From JAHEDT01 sp963825615 (GTDB taxonomy: Bacteria > Desulfobacterota > Desulfuromonadia > Desulfuromonadales > BM103): 64,000 nt of DNA. Every line of letters starts with the position of its first letter. The first letter of the stretch is position 1. Both the position numbers and the translations under genes were made by a program. The stretch spans positions 744,001-808,000 of the forward strand of contig CAWGTV010000008.1 of assembly GCA_963825615.1 (NCBI GenBank), written 5' to 3'. The notes below the pieces were generated by a model. That model had not been told where the DNA came from and did no database searches. It saw only the letters and a program-made list of their open reading frames with translations. Shown here piece after piece: positions 25,691 to 34,802 of the stretch.

Positions 25691-27067
25691 TTGCAAACAG
25701 ACGATCTGCAAAAATTTATAATGTCGCTTGATCAGGCCGGGGAGCTGTCCCGCGTTGTGTGCCCCGTAGACACACACCTGGAAATAGCGGCAATTTGCGA
25801 TGCTGTCAGCCAAGGGCGCGGTCGTGGACAGGCGCTGTTGTTCGAAAATGTACAGGGCTATACGCTCCCGGTGGCAACAAACCTGTTTGCCTCCCGCAAG
25901 CGCATCGAGTTGGCCCTTGGTGACAATGTGTTTACCGCCTTACCCGCCAAGCTCCGCACAGATTTGGTTGCCAGTGGCGCGAAGGAATCGAGCCTCGCGT
26001 TGCGTCGCGTTGTATCCTGCAGGGAGAATCAGCCGGTCTATATTGAAGAGGCTCCCTGTTTCAGCAGAGATGTCAGCGATCTTGCCCTCACTTGCCTTCC
26101 GGCGCTCATGGCGTGGCCCGAAGATGGAGGGAAATATCTGACACTTGCGCAGGTTTTCACCTATCATCCCGAGACGAATTTTACAAACTGCGGCATGTAC
26201 CGGGTGCAAGTGGTCGACAGAAACAGGGCCATGCTACGCTGTCATCCCGGCTCAGGTGGTGCGGAGCATTTGGCCGCCTGGCATGAGCGGGGCAAAGCCA
26301 TGCCGGTCGCGATAGCTCTCGGTGGCCCGCCGGTCATGACGTGGCTAGCCGGTGTTTCTTTGCCTGGTGACGTGTCGGAAATTGATTTTGCCGGCTATGT
26401 GGCAGGACATCCGCTTGCAATGGCTCGCTGTCGGGATAAGCATCTTGCTGTGCCGGCTACGGCGGAGATTGTGCTTGAAGGGCACGTATGGCCTGATGAA
26501 AAACTAACTGAAGGTCCTTTTGCAAACCATACTGGGCGCTATGAACCTGCCGCGCCTGCACCTGTCCTCAGGATCGAACGCGTCAGCTTGCGTCAAGGGG
26601 CCATTTATCCCTGTACCGTGGTTGGCCCGCCGCCAAGAGAGAATAGCTGCCTTGCCGAGTTGACTGTGCGAACCTTGCTGGTCTTGCTGCAATTCGACCA
26701 CCCTTGGGTGATTGACCTGCATCTGCCGGCTGAAGGTGTTTTCCATCGTGCGGCGATGGTTGCCGTGGCCCCGGATTGCTCCCTGTCGTTGCAAGAAATC
26801 AGCAACGCGCTGTGGACGTCTGTACTCTTGAAGAATTCAAGGCTGTTGATTCTGCTCGATAATGACACGCCCTTGAGCGATTTCAGTGCAGTCTACTGGC
26901 GCATTGTCAATGCAAACAGATTGACAGAAGCATATTATGCAGACACACATAGGGTTGTGATAGATGCGCGTTCACTTGCGGGGGCCCGTCGAGTTGAACC
27001 CGACGAGGACATTGTGCAAAAAATTACGGCAAGATGGCAAGAATACGGATTGAGCAAGACCAATTAG
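25691..27067 (+). CDS. UbiD-family decarboxylase, probable menaquinone (MqnL-type) enzyme
   Basis: UbiD enzymes use prenylated FMN to decarboxylate aromatic acids. The 458-residue frame starts at TTG 25691 (GGGGGC about 5 bp upstream); the next in-frame ATG (MSLDQAGEL) would cut into the conserved N-terminal LREFI/LQKFIMSLDQAGELSRV region. The segment NFTNCGMYRVQV (about 159-170) matches the UbiD family core. Neighbours are a UbiA-type prenyltransferase, a UbiX flavin prenyltransferase, mqnE and mqnC. This set points to decarboxylation of the 1,4-dihydroxy-6-naphthoate-derived intermediate of futalosine menaquinone synthesis, not ubiquinone synthesis. The substrate is inferred from context. 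Confidence 0.82.
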   Translation: MQTDDLQKFIMSLDQAGELSRVVCPVDTHLEIAAICDAVSQGRGRGQALLFENVQGYTLPVATNLFASRKRIELALGDNVFTALPAKLRTDLVASGAKESSLALRRVVSCRENQPVYIEEAPCFSRDVSDLALTCLPALMAWPEDGGKYLTLAQVFTYHPETNFTNCGMYRVQVVDRNRAMLRCHPGSGGAEHLAAWHERGKAMPVAIALGGPPVMTWLAGVSLPGDVSEIDFAGYVAGHPLAMARCRDKHLAVPATAEIVLEGHVWPDEKLTEGPFANHTGRYEPAAPAPVLRIERVSLRQGAIYPCTVVGPPPRENSCLAELTVRTLLVLLQFDHPWVIDLHLPAEGVFHRAAMVAVAPDCSLSLQEISNALWTSVLLKNSRLLILLDNDTPLSDFSAVYWRIVNANRLTEAYYADTHRVVIDARSLAGARRVEPDEDIVQKITARWQEYGLSKTN

Positions 27068-27142
27068 GGCTGCTATAAAGAGACCAATAAACGGCGAGCC
27101 TTGAGGCCTCAATAGCAATCTAATCCTATCGGCAGGGAAACG

Positions 27143-27961
27143 ATGAAAATTGTCTCTTTTAACGTCAACAGTATTCGCACACGGCTCCATCAGATGGCCG
27201 AGGTTATCGATAAGCACCAGCCAGAAATCATCGCCCTCCAGGAAACCAAGGTGCAGGACTCAGACTTCCCCCAGGCGGAGATCAGGGCTTTGGGATACCA
27301 CTCACTCTGGTTTGGCCAGAAAACCCACTACGGGGTTGCCTTGCTGAGTCTCATCGAGCCGGTTGATATACAATTCGGTTTTGTCGGCGATGGCAAAGAT
27401 GCCCAAAGACGCCTCTTGGCTGCAAGCTACCCGGTCAAGGGGCAAATGCTGCGGGTGATCAATGGCTATTTCCCGCAGGGTGAAAGTCGCGATCACCCGG
27501 TTAAGTATGCCAACAAATGCTCTTTTTACGACGGGGTCTATACTCACCTGACACAGCGGGAGAATCCCCAGGGCTGGCTGCTGCTGGTCGGGGATATGAA
27601 TGTTGCTCCTGCGGAGCAGGACGTCGGTATCGGTGCTGACAACGCCAAGCGCTGGTTGCGTACCGGGAAATGCAGCTTCTTACCTGAAGAACGTCAATGG
27701 CTAAGCCGATTGTTTGACTGGGGGCTGGTGGACACTTATCGTCAAAGCCACCCGCAGCGAGATGACCAGTTCAGCTGGTTTGACTATCGTAGCCGTGGTT
27801 TTGAAGCTACGCCTCCACGCGGATTGCGCATTGACCTGATTCTGGCCAGCGCCGCTCTTGCCACACATTGCACAGGCGCAGGGATTGATTATGATATCCG
27901 CGCCATGGAGAGGCCCTCAGACCATGCTCCGGTCTGGGCTGAGTTTCTTGTCGAGCCCTGA
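27143..27961 (+). CDS. xth: Exodeoxyribonuclease III / AP endonuclease
   Basis: This enzyme repairs abasic sites and digests 3' ends. The 272-residue product has all family landmarks: FNVNSIRTR (metal-side Asn, residues 5-13), LQETKVQD (catalytic Glu about 34), GDMNVAPAEQDVG (Asp/Asn about 149-151), LRIDLILAS and the final RPSDHAPVWAEF with the catalytic Asp-His. The gene interrupts the menaquinone run without obvious functional link. The ATG is at 27143. Confidence 0.93.
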   Translation: MKIVSFNVNSIRTRLHQMAEVIDKHQPEIIALQETKVQDSDFPQAEIRALGYHSLWFGQKTHYGVALLSLIEPVDIQFGFVGDGKDAQRRLLAASYPVKGQMLRVINGYFPQGESRDHPVKYANKCSFYDGVYTHLTQRENPQGWLLLVGDMNVAPAEQDVGIGADNAKRWLRTGKCSFLPEERQWLSRLFDWGLVDTYRQSHPQRDDQFSWFDYRSRGFEATPPRGLRIDLILASAALATHCTGAGIDYDIRAMERPSDHAPVWAEFLVEP

Positions 27962-28052
27962 CGTTTCCTTTCAACAAATCTTAGCGCTCATGCTTTCAGC
28001 TGTCCACTGTGCTTGAACCTGCGGCGCGGGCAATGTAAACTGGCAATCTTAT

Positions 28053-28944
28053 ATGCAAACGGACATGCCAATGACAAATAGCCCCCTGGGCAAGTTGACC
28101 GCGCTCATGGAGATGATCAAGTTCTCCCACACGGTCTTTGCTTTCCCATTTGCTCTCATGGGAGTGGTGCTGGCCTCCTTGGCCAGCGGCACATCCCCTA
28201 CGTTTGGCCAGGTCGTCTGGATCTGTGTGGCCATGATTGGCGCCCGCACAGGCGCAATGGGCTTGAACCGCATCATTGATGCGCGCATTGACGCCGACAA
28301 TCCTCGCACGGCCGATCGCCACCTGCCCGCAGGGAAAGTCTCCCTGAGTGAGGCGTGGCTGTTGGTGCTGGGGGCTTTTGCCCTGCTTTTACTGGCCGCT
28401 GCGATGCTTAACCCCCTTTGCCTGAAATTGGCTCCGGTCGCAATATTTTTCCTGGTGCTTTATAGCTATTGCAAGCGCTTTTACCGCCATGGCTCATCTT
28501 GTCCTGGGGCTCTGCCTCGCAGCCGCCCCGATAGGTGCTTGGATAGCGCTGCGCGGTGATATCGGCTGGCCGGTCGTCGTGCTCGGTCTGGCAGTGCTCC
28601 TCTGGGTTGCTGGCTTCGATATTTTCTATGCTTTGCAGGACTACGAGTTTGACCGGGAGAAGGGGCTTTACTCGATCCCGGCCCGTTTCGGTGTCGAGCG
28701 CTCGTTTTTGATTGCCCGCCTGTTTCATGTGGCGATGGTGATCCTTTTGTTCTCGCTCTTTTTCAGTGTGGGGCTGGGATATCTTTACCTGTTTGGTGTG
28801 CTGGTTGTCACCGGCCTGCTGATTTATGAACATTTGCTGGTGCGGCCCAATGACCTATCGCGGCTGGATGCCGCGTTTTTCAATATGAACGGCTACATAA
28901 GCGTGACGATTTTTTGTTTTACCCTCGCAGATGCTCTGCTTTAA
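28053..28944 (+). CDS. UbiA-family prenyltransferase (MqnP-type), one apparent frameshift
   Basis: UbiA proteins attach a polyprenyl chain to an aromatic ring in the membrane. Two overlapping frames, 28053-28559 and 28489-28944, encode its two halves. Removing one T from the TTTT run at 28479-28482 turns CKRFYRHG into CKRFTAMAHLVLGLC and joins them into about 296 residues. The first Asp-rich motif (NRIIDARIDADNPRTADR) and the second (DIFYALQDYEFDREKGL) are both clear. Start could also be the ATG at 28065 or 28071; no ribosome site is convincing. With the UbiD and UbiX neighbours this is probably the menaquinone prenyltransferase of the futalosine route. The frameshift sits in a homopolymer and is probably a sequence error. 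Confidence 0.85.
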
Positions 28945-28954
28945 ATGAAAGAAC

Positions 28955-29578
28955 ATGCCATTGCAAAGCCATGAAACCAGACATATTCTGGTCGCCATTA
29001 CGGGGGCTTCGGGCGCCGTCTACGGTTTGCGGCTGGTCAACGAACTGTTGCAGGCCGGGGAACGCATCAGCCTGATCCTGTCCTCGGCCGGGCGGCAGGT
29101 TTTGAATCATGAAACCGGGCTCGACTGGTCAGCAGTCATCAAGGAACAGCGTCGCCAGGTCCAGGATTATTTCGCCAGTATTGCCATTGACTGTTTAGCC
29201 GTCGATGACTTCTGGGCCGGCGCCGCGAGCGGCTCAGCGGCTGTTGATGCCATGGTCGTCATCCCCTGTTCCATGGGGACTGCCGGCAGAATTGCGGCCG
29301 GCCTGAGCGGCAACCTGCTGGAACGGGCTGCGGATGTCATGCTCAAGGAGCGCCGCCCGTTGGTGCTCGTGCCGCGCGAGACGCCATTCAACACCATCCA
29401 CCTGGAAAACCTGCTGCGCCTTTCCCGGGCGGGAGCGGTTGTCCTGCCGGCCATGCCTGGGTTTTATCACGGTCCGGAAACAATGGCGGACCTGGTTGAT
29501 TTTGTGGTCGGCAAGGTCCTTGACCAGCTGGGTGTTGAGCACGCATTGTTTGAAAGATGGGGAGGGGAGCGAAGCTGA
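28955..29578 (+). CDS. ubiX: UbiX-family flavin prenyltransferase
   Basis: UbiX makes the prenylated FMN cofactor that UbiD-type decarboxylases need. The 207-residue product starts with the Rossmann-like flavoprotein strand HILVAITGASGAVYGLRLVN (about 9-28), followed by DDFWAGAASGSAAVDAMVVI and the CSMGTAGRIAAG loop (about 101-112), then ERRPLVLVPRETPFNTIHL. It is 10 bp after the ubiA-type gene, so it probably serves the UbiD homologue at 25.7 kb (an MqnM role). Confidence 0.92.
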   Translation: MPLQSHETRHILVAITGASGAVYGLRLVNELLQAGERISLILSSAGRQVLNHETGLDWSAVIKEQRRQVQDYFASIAIDCLAVDDFWAGAASGSAAVDAMVVIPCSMGTAGRIAAGLSGNLLERAADVMLKERRPLVLVPRETPFNTIHLENLLRLSRAGAVVLPAMPGFYHGPETMADLVDFVVGKVLDQLGVEHALFERWGGERS

Positions 29579-29646
29579 GCTCAGACTTGCGTGCAAGTGA
29601 GCTTTTTCTCTTAGCCTTTAGTGTGCGGAGTGGTGCATAATTTATC

Positions 29647-30731
29647 ATGATGAAACAGTTTGACAATATCCGGGCAAAAATCGAAGCAGGGGTCCGCATC
29701 TCCAATGACGAGGCGTTGACCCTTTTTGAAAGCGACAACTTGCTGGCTGTGGGGGATCTGGCGGCGCTGGCAAATGCCCGATGCAATGGCAAACAAAGTT
29801 TATTTCAACGTCAATCGCCATATCAATTACACCAATGTTTGCATTAATCGCTGTACCTTCTGCGCCTTCAGCCGAGAAAATGAGCATGAAAACGGTGGCT
29901 TATACCCTGGCTCTTAACGACATCCTCAGGCGTGCAGCTGAGGCAAGTGCAGCCGGTGCCACGGAAATCCACATGGTTGGCGGGCTACACCCGGACTTGC
30001 CCTTCGATTTTTACCTGGAGGTCCTGGCGGCCATCAAGGCCGACAACCCCGCTTTGCATATCAAGGCATTCACTGCCGTTGAAATCGACTATTTTGCCAA
30101 GCTCACCGGACAAGCTCCCGGTGAGGTCATTGCCGAGTTGAAATTGGCAGGCCTCGATTCCATGCCGGGCGGCGGCGCGGAGATCTTTGCCCGCGAAGTG
30201 CGGCAGCAGATTTGTCCGGAGAAAATCTCCGGGGAGCGTTGGCTGGAGGTGACCGAGCAGGTCCACCGGACCGGCCTGAAGACCAACGCCACCATGCTGT
30301 TCGGTCATGTTGAGAGCTATGCCGACCGGGTTGATCATCTCGCCAGGCTGCGCCAGCTGCAGGACCGCACCGGTGGGTTCCAGGCCTTTATCCCGCTGGC
30401 GTTCCAACCGGATAATACCCGGGTCCCCGGCGCCAAAGGGGTTGGCGGCGTCGATGCCCTCAAGACCTTGGCCGTCAGCCGCATCTATCTCAACAACTTT
30501 CGCCACATCAAGGCCTACTGGGTCATGCTTGGCCTGAAAGTCGCGCAGGTTGCACTGTCATTCGGTGTCAACGATATCGATGGCACGGTTGTGGAGGAAC
30601 AGATCGGCCATGACGCCGGAGCCGATTCCCCCCAGCAGTTGAATAAGGAACAGCTGGTCGGCTTGATACGCAAGGCGGGGAAATTGCCGATCGAGAGGGA
30701 TACCCTGTATAACGAGTTGAAGGTATATTGA
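29647..30731 (+). CDS. mqnE: Aminodeoxyfutalosine synthase (radical SAM), two apparent frameshifts
   Basis: MqnE joins chorismate-derived 3-(1-carboxyvinyl)oxybenzoate to SAM, forming aminofutalosine, the radical-SAM step of the pathway. Three frames must be combined: 29647 onward (MMKQFDNIRAKIEAG), then NKVYFNVNRHINYTN with the cluster motif CINRCTFC, then from YTLALNDIL to 30731. Each change needs one base removed, near 29781-29800 and at the TT at 29900-29901, giving about 360 residues, normal for MqnE. Typical family segments are GATEIHMVGGLHPDLPFDFY, SMPGGGAEIF and FIPLAFQPDNT. Both shifts are +1 and probably errors. Directly followed by mqnC. Confidence 0.88.
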
Positions 30732-30814
30732 GATTCTGACCGCGAAGGACATGAAACCGTCAGAAAAAAGCGCTTTTCGTGACTGATTTGTACTCGTTTC
30801 GCAGTGTTTGGTTG

Positions 30815-31882
30815 ATGATGATCGTTGCTGTTGAAAATAAGCTCAATGCGGCTCGTCCGCTAACGCGCGATGATGCTCTCTGGCTCTTGACCACGGCCGA
30901 TGTGCTCACCTTGGGGAAGCTTGCCGACGGTGTGCGCCGTCGCATGCATCCTGACCGTCGGGTCTCTTTCGTCGTCGATCGCAATGTCAACTACACCAAT
31001 GTCTGCACCACCCAGTGCAAGTTCTGCGCATTTTACCGGGATGAAACCCATCCTGACGCCTATGTGCTCAGTTATACCGAGATCTTCAGCAAGGTTCGAG
31101 AGCTGGTCGAACATGGCGGCACGCAGCTGCTGATGCAGGGGGGGCTGCATCCCGATCTGAAAATCGACTGGTTTGAAGATCTCTTCCGCCAGCTCAGGCG
31201 CCGCTTCCCGACGGTGCAGATCCATTCACTGTCACCCGCCGAGATCGTGCATATCGCCAAGCTTTCCGGGCTGTCGATGACCGACTGTCTCAAACGCTTG
31301 CACAGTGCAGGGCTGCAATCACTGCCCGGCGGCGGAGCAGAAATCCTGGTCGACGAGGTTCGCCAGGAGATCTCGCCAAACAAGATTGGTTGGCGTGATT
31401 GGGCGTCCGTCATGCGCGAGGCCCATTCCCTTGGCATGCCGACCACCGCGACCATGATGTTCGGAGTGCGAGAAACAGCGGCAGATATTGTTGAACACCT
31501 GTTCCGCGTGCGCGAATTGCAACAGGAGCAGTGCGGCTTTACTGCCTTCATCCCCTGGAGCTACCAGCCTGGCAATACTGCATTGGGCGGCGAGCAGGCG
31601 AGCGGGGTGGAATACCTGAAGGTCTTGGCCCTCTCTCGGGTGATTCTCGACAATGTTCCGAACATCCAGGCCAGTTGGGTCACTCAGGGTGCGCGAATGG
31701 CTCAGATCGCGCTCTTCTTTGGTGCGAACGATCTGGGCGGTACAATGCTCGAGGAAAACGTCGTCGCTGCCGCCGGAGTCGATTTTCGCTTGAGCCAGGC
31801 GGAGATTGTCGACCTGGCGAAAAGTGCCGGGTTCACGCCGGCGCGACGGACCACAACCTACCACATTCTCCAAGAGTACTGA
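30815..31882 (+). CDS. mqnC: Cyclic dehypoxanthinyl futalosine synthase (radical SAM)
   Basis: MqnC cyclises dehypoxanthine futalosine by radical-SAM chemistry. The frame is open from GTG 30779, but family members begin close to MIVAVENKLNAARPLTRDDAL, so I take the ATG at 30815 (355 residues); a second ATG follows at 30818. The [4Fe-4S]-SAM motif is CTTQCKFC (about 66-73), with LLMQGGLHPDLKIDW (about 107-121) and the glycine-rich LQSLPGGGAEIL. MqnC and MqnE are paralogous and adjacent here. The product would go to MqnD, encoded at 55 kb. Confidence 0.92.
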   Translation: MMIVAVENKLNAARPLTRDDALWLLTTADVLTLGKLADGVRRRMHPDRRVSFVVDRNVNYTNVCTTQCKFCAFYRDETHPDAYVLSYTEIFSKVRELVEHGGTQLLMQGGLHPDLKIDWFEDLFRQLRRRFPTVQIHSLSPAEIVHIAKLSGLSMTDCLKRLHSAGLQSLPGGGAEILVDEVRQEISPNKIGWRDWASVMREAHSLGMPTTATMMFGVRETAADIVEHLFRVRELQQEQCGFTAFIPWSYQPGNTALGGEQASGVEYLKVLALSRVILDNVPNIQASWVTQGARMAQIALFFGANDLGGTMLEENVVAAAGVDFRLSQAEIVDLAKSAGFTPARRTTTYHILQEY

Positions 31883-31897
31883 TCAAGAGGTAAGGAG

Positions 31898-32473
31898 ATG
31901 AGAGCTCTACGCGATATTTTCATATCGATGGCATTGTTCCTGCTGGTGTTCTGGGGCTTCCCGGTTTATGCCGATTTTAACCTGACGACCAGCTGGGAAA
32001 GACCGGTTCAATTCAAGGTTATTGATATTGAGAGTGAAGAGCCTTTGGCACAACCGCTTTTGATCATCAAGAGTGAAAAGCACACCGAGAGCAGTGCCGC
32101 GCCGATTGCCTTTTACGATGTCATCAAAGGTTCGGTCACCGGGCAGGCCGAATATAAAGTCGATGAAAAAAGCACCGTTGCCGAAGTGTGGGCCATCGTG
32201 TCCGGCTATAAGCTGACGACTCACAGAATTTTGTGGAAAGAATTACCCGCCCGGCAGATGGACAGCTCGGGGATGGAAGTGAATATTCCGACGATCACAC
32301 TGACGTTGAAGCCTGTTGGCAAAGCCAGTGACTGGCAGCGTGAGTTCCGCCTGGTTATTGCCCCTGAACTGGAAGACCTCCTGCAGTTGAAGCCGCCCTA
32401 CCTGTCAGGGGATGAACATAGGGCCATCAGCGAATTCCTCAACCGGGAACGCGATCGCATGCTCGGTTTATGA
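31898..32473 (+). CDS. Secreted hypothetical protein
   Basis: I do not recognise this 191-residue protein. It starts with a clear signal peptide: positive MRALR, then the hydrophobic core FISMALFLLVFWGFPVYA with a likely cut after VYA (residue about 25). The mature part is mostly polar with beta-rich segments and ends in a helical stretch containing FLNRERDRM. It follows mqnC by 15 bp with AGAGG 7 bp before the ATG, so it may be co-transcribed. A periplasmic location is inferred from the signal peptide. Confidence 0.75.
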   Translation: MRALRDIFISMALFLLVFWGFPVYADFNLTTSWERPVQFKVIDIESEEPLAQPLLIIKSEKHTESSAAPIAFYDVIKGSVTGQAEYKVDEKSTVAEVWAIVSGYKLTTHRILWKELPARQMDSSGMEVNIPTITLTLKPVGKASDWQREFRLVIAPELEDLLQLKPPYLSGDEHRAISEFLNRERDRMLGL

Positions 32474-32504
32474 ACGGCCAATCGTAGATTTGTTGGGAGA
32501 CACT

Positions 32505-33549
32505 ATGGGTTACTTGCGACCGAATATAGCCGGCATGGCCGGATACGTGCCTGGGTTTCAGCCACCGGATGAAGCGAGCTGGATCAAGCTCAACACCAAC
32601 GAGAACCCTTACCCCCCTTCACCGCAAACGATCAAGGCCATTCAGTCAGCGACCGGAGAGGGGTTGCGTAAGTATCCCGGATGCCGCCAGCCGCGCCGGC
32701 CGGGCGGCGGCAGCCGAAGTCTACGGTTACCCGGTTGACTGGGTGATCATGGCCAACGGTTCCGATGAATTGCTCAACAACCTGATTCGTGCCTGTGCGG
32801 GTGAAGGGGAGGAGATTGCCTACCTGCATCCGTCGTATTCCTATTATGCGACCCTGGCCGAAGTTCAGGGGGCTCGGGTGAAAACCTTCGCGCTCATGGA
32901 GAGCGGCGAGATCAAGGATTTTCCGGAACGCTACGCCGGCCGGCTGTTTTTCCTGACCAACCCCAATGCTCCGCTTGGCCTGCGCTGGGGTGTCGATGAG
33001 GTGGCCGCTCTGGCCGACCGGTGTGACGGTTTGCTGGTCGTCGATGAGGCTTATGCCGATTTTGCTCCGGGCAACTGCCTGGAGCTGGTGCGGCAAAAAC
33101 CGAACGTGGTGGTGACCCGCACCCTGTCAAAAAGCTATTCCCTGGCGGGAATGCGTCTGGGGCTGGCGATTGCCCGACCCGAAATCATCGTGGCACTGGA
33201 CAAGATACGCGACCATTATAACCTGGACCGCCTGGCCCAGGCGGCCGTCGCTGCCGCCCTCCTCGACCAGGAGTATTTCAAACGCTGCGTTGCGCAAGTC
33301 TGTGCAACCCGAGACTGGTTCAGCATGGAACTGGGCGCCCTTGGCTACCAGGTTCTCCCGTCGAGTGGCAACTACCTGTTCACTGTCCCACCTGATCGGG
33401 ATGGCAAACGGGTTTATGACGGCCTTTATGCGCGCAAAATCCTGGTTCGCTATTTCAGCGACCCGGTCCTTGCCCATGGCCTGCGCATCTCCATCGGCAC
33501 CCGCGAAGAGATGGAGAAGACGCTTGCGGCCCTTGTGGAGATAGGGTGA
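32505..33549 (+). CDS. hisC: Histidinol-phosphate aminotransferase, one apparent frameshift
   Basis: HisC is a PLP aminotransferase in histidine synthesis. The first frame starts at ATG 32505 (GGGAGA upstream) and reads MGYLRPNIAGMAGYVPGFQP and KLNTNENPYPPSP, then stops making sense after LRKYPG. The next frame continues DAASRAGRAAAAEVYGYP to 33549. Removing one G at 32679-32680 gives KYPDAASRAG and a 347-residue protein, the usual length. The PLP lysine lies in TLSKSYSLAGMRLG, with the conserved LTNPNAP and VVDEAYADF. The shift is in a GG run and likely an error. The gene is isolated from other his genes. Confidence 0.88.
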
Positions 33550-33640
33550 TGACCGGGACGCGGGACAGGGAGCGCGTGACGAGGCCCCATGGCTCTTGTC
33601 GCGTCGCACGTCCCGTCTTCTCCGTCGCGAAAGGTCGGCG

Positions 33641-34733
33641 ATGAGCCTGCCTTTCGCCTCGACCGAAGTCTCCCGCCCGCTGCTGGCCTGGTATGGACAG
33701 GAAGGACGGGACCTCCCCTGGCGAAACACCCGCGATCCCTACCGGATCTGGCTCTCCGAAGTCATGCTGCAGCAGACCACGGTGGCGGCGGTTATCCCCT
33801 ACTACACGCGCTTCTTGCAACGTTTCCCGACGGTTGATGCGCTGGCTTCCGCCTCCCTAGACGATGTCATTACCCTATGGGCCGGACTCGGTTACTATTC
33901 ACGTGCTCGCAACCTGCACCGTGCTGCCCGGCAAGTAGTGGACAGAGCACGGCGGCGTTTTCCCAGACACCCTTGACGCCCTGGCCAGCTTGCCCGGTAT
34001 CGGCCGCTCCACTGCCGGCGCCATCCTCTCCATCGCTTTCGACAAACCGACCGCAATTCTCGATGGCAATGTCCGCCGTGTCCTGGTGCGCTTGTTCGCC
34101 TGGACCGAGGACCCCCGTAGTGGCCGGGCGGAGAAGCAGCTCTGGGCATGGGCTGACGCCCTGACGCCCGCAAGCCACTCGAACGACTATGCGCAGGCGA
34201 TCATGGACCTGGGTGCGACGATCTGTACGCCGCGCGAGCCGTCTTGCAATCGTTGTCCCTTGCATGGTATTTGCCAGGCCCGCCAGATGGGGCTGGCCAA
34301 AGAGTTGCCCGCTGTCCGCAGAAGACAGAAGCTCCCGGTCCGTCGTCAGGTTGCCCTGCTCGTCGGCGGTGTGGAGGGATGCCTGCTCCGGCAGCGTCCT
34401 CCCGAAGGGTTCCTCGGGGGGTTGTGGGAACTTCCTGTCCTCGACCTGGCTGATGGGCAGACACCTGAGCAGGCTGCCCTCTCTCTGCGCAGTGAACTTG
34501 GCTTGCTGGGTGAGCTTTCGGCGCTTGGCGAGGTCAAACACGCATACAGCCATTTCAAGCTGGAATTGCTTGTGTTCAACGTTGCTGACGGTCCTGCTGA
34601 CATGGTCGCTGAAAGTCGCTCGTGGCGCTGGTTCGATGCCAGGGGTTTGGCCGGGCTGCCGCTGCATGGTGCGCACCGCAAGGTTTTCATGATGCTTGAA
34701 AAAATTGCTGAAGGTCGTTTGTCAGAGCAATGA
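33641..34733 (+). CDS. mutY: A/G-specific adenine glycosylase, one apparent frameshift
   Basis: MutY removes adenine mispaired with 8-oxoguanine. The first frame (ATG 33641, AAAGG upstream) gives LPWRNTRDPYRIWLSEVMLQ QTTV and GLGYYSRARNLHRAA, then loses frame at 33944; the second gives HGGVFPDTLDALASLPGIGR with the helix-hairpin-helix LPGIGRSTAGAI and the [4Fe-4S] ligands C-x6-C-x2-C-x5-C in CTPREPSCNRCPLHGIC. A C-terminal Nudix-like 8-oxoG recognition domain follows. Removing one A at 33944 gives 363 residues, normal for MutY. Confidence 0.88.
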
Positions 34734-34802
34734 TCAACAACCCGGGCCCAGCCCGTAATGGCTCGTGCCACACACCAAGCGCTTTGCGCCGTATTGCTTG
34801 CT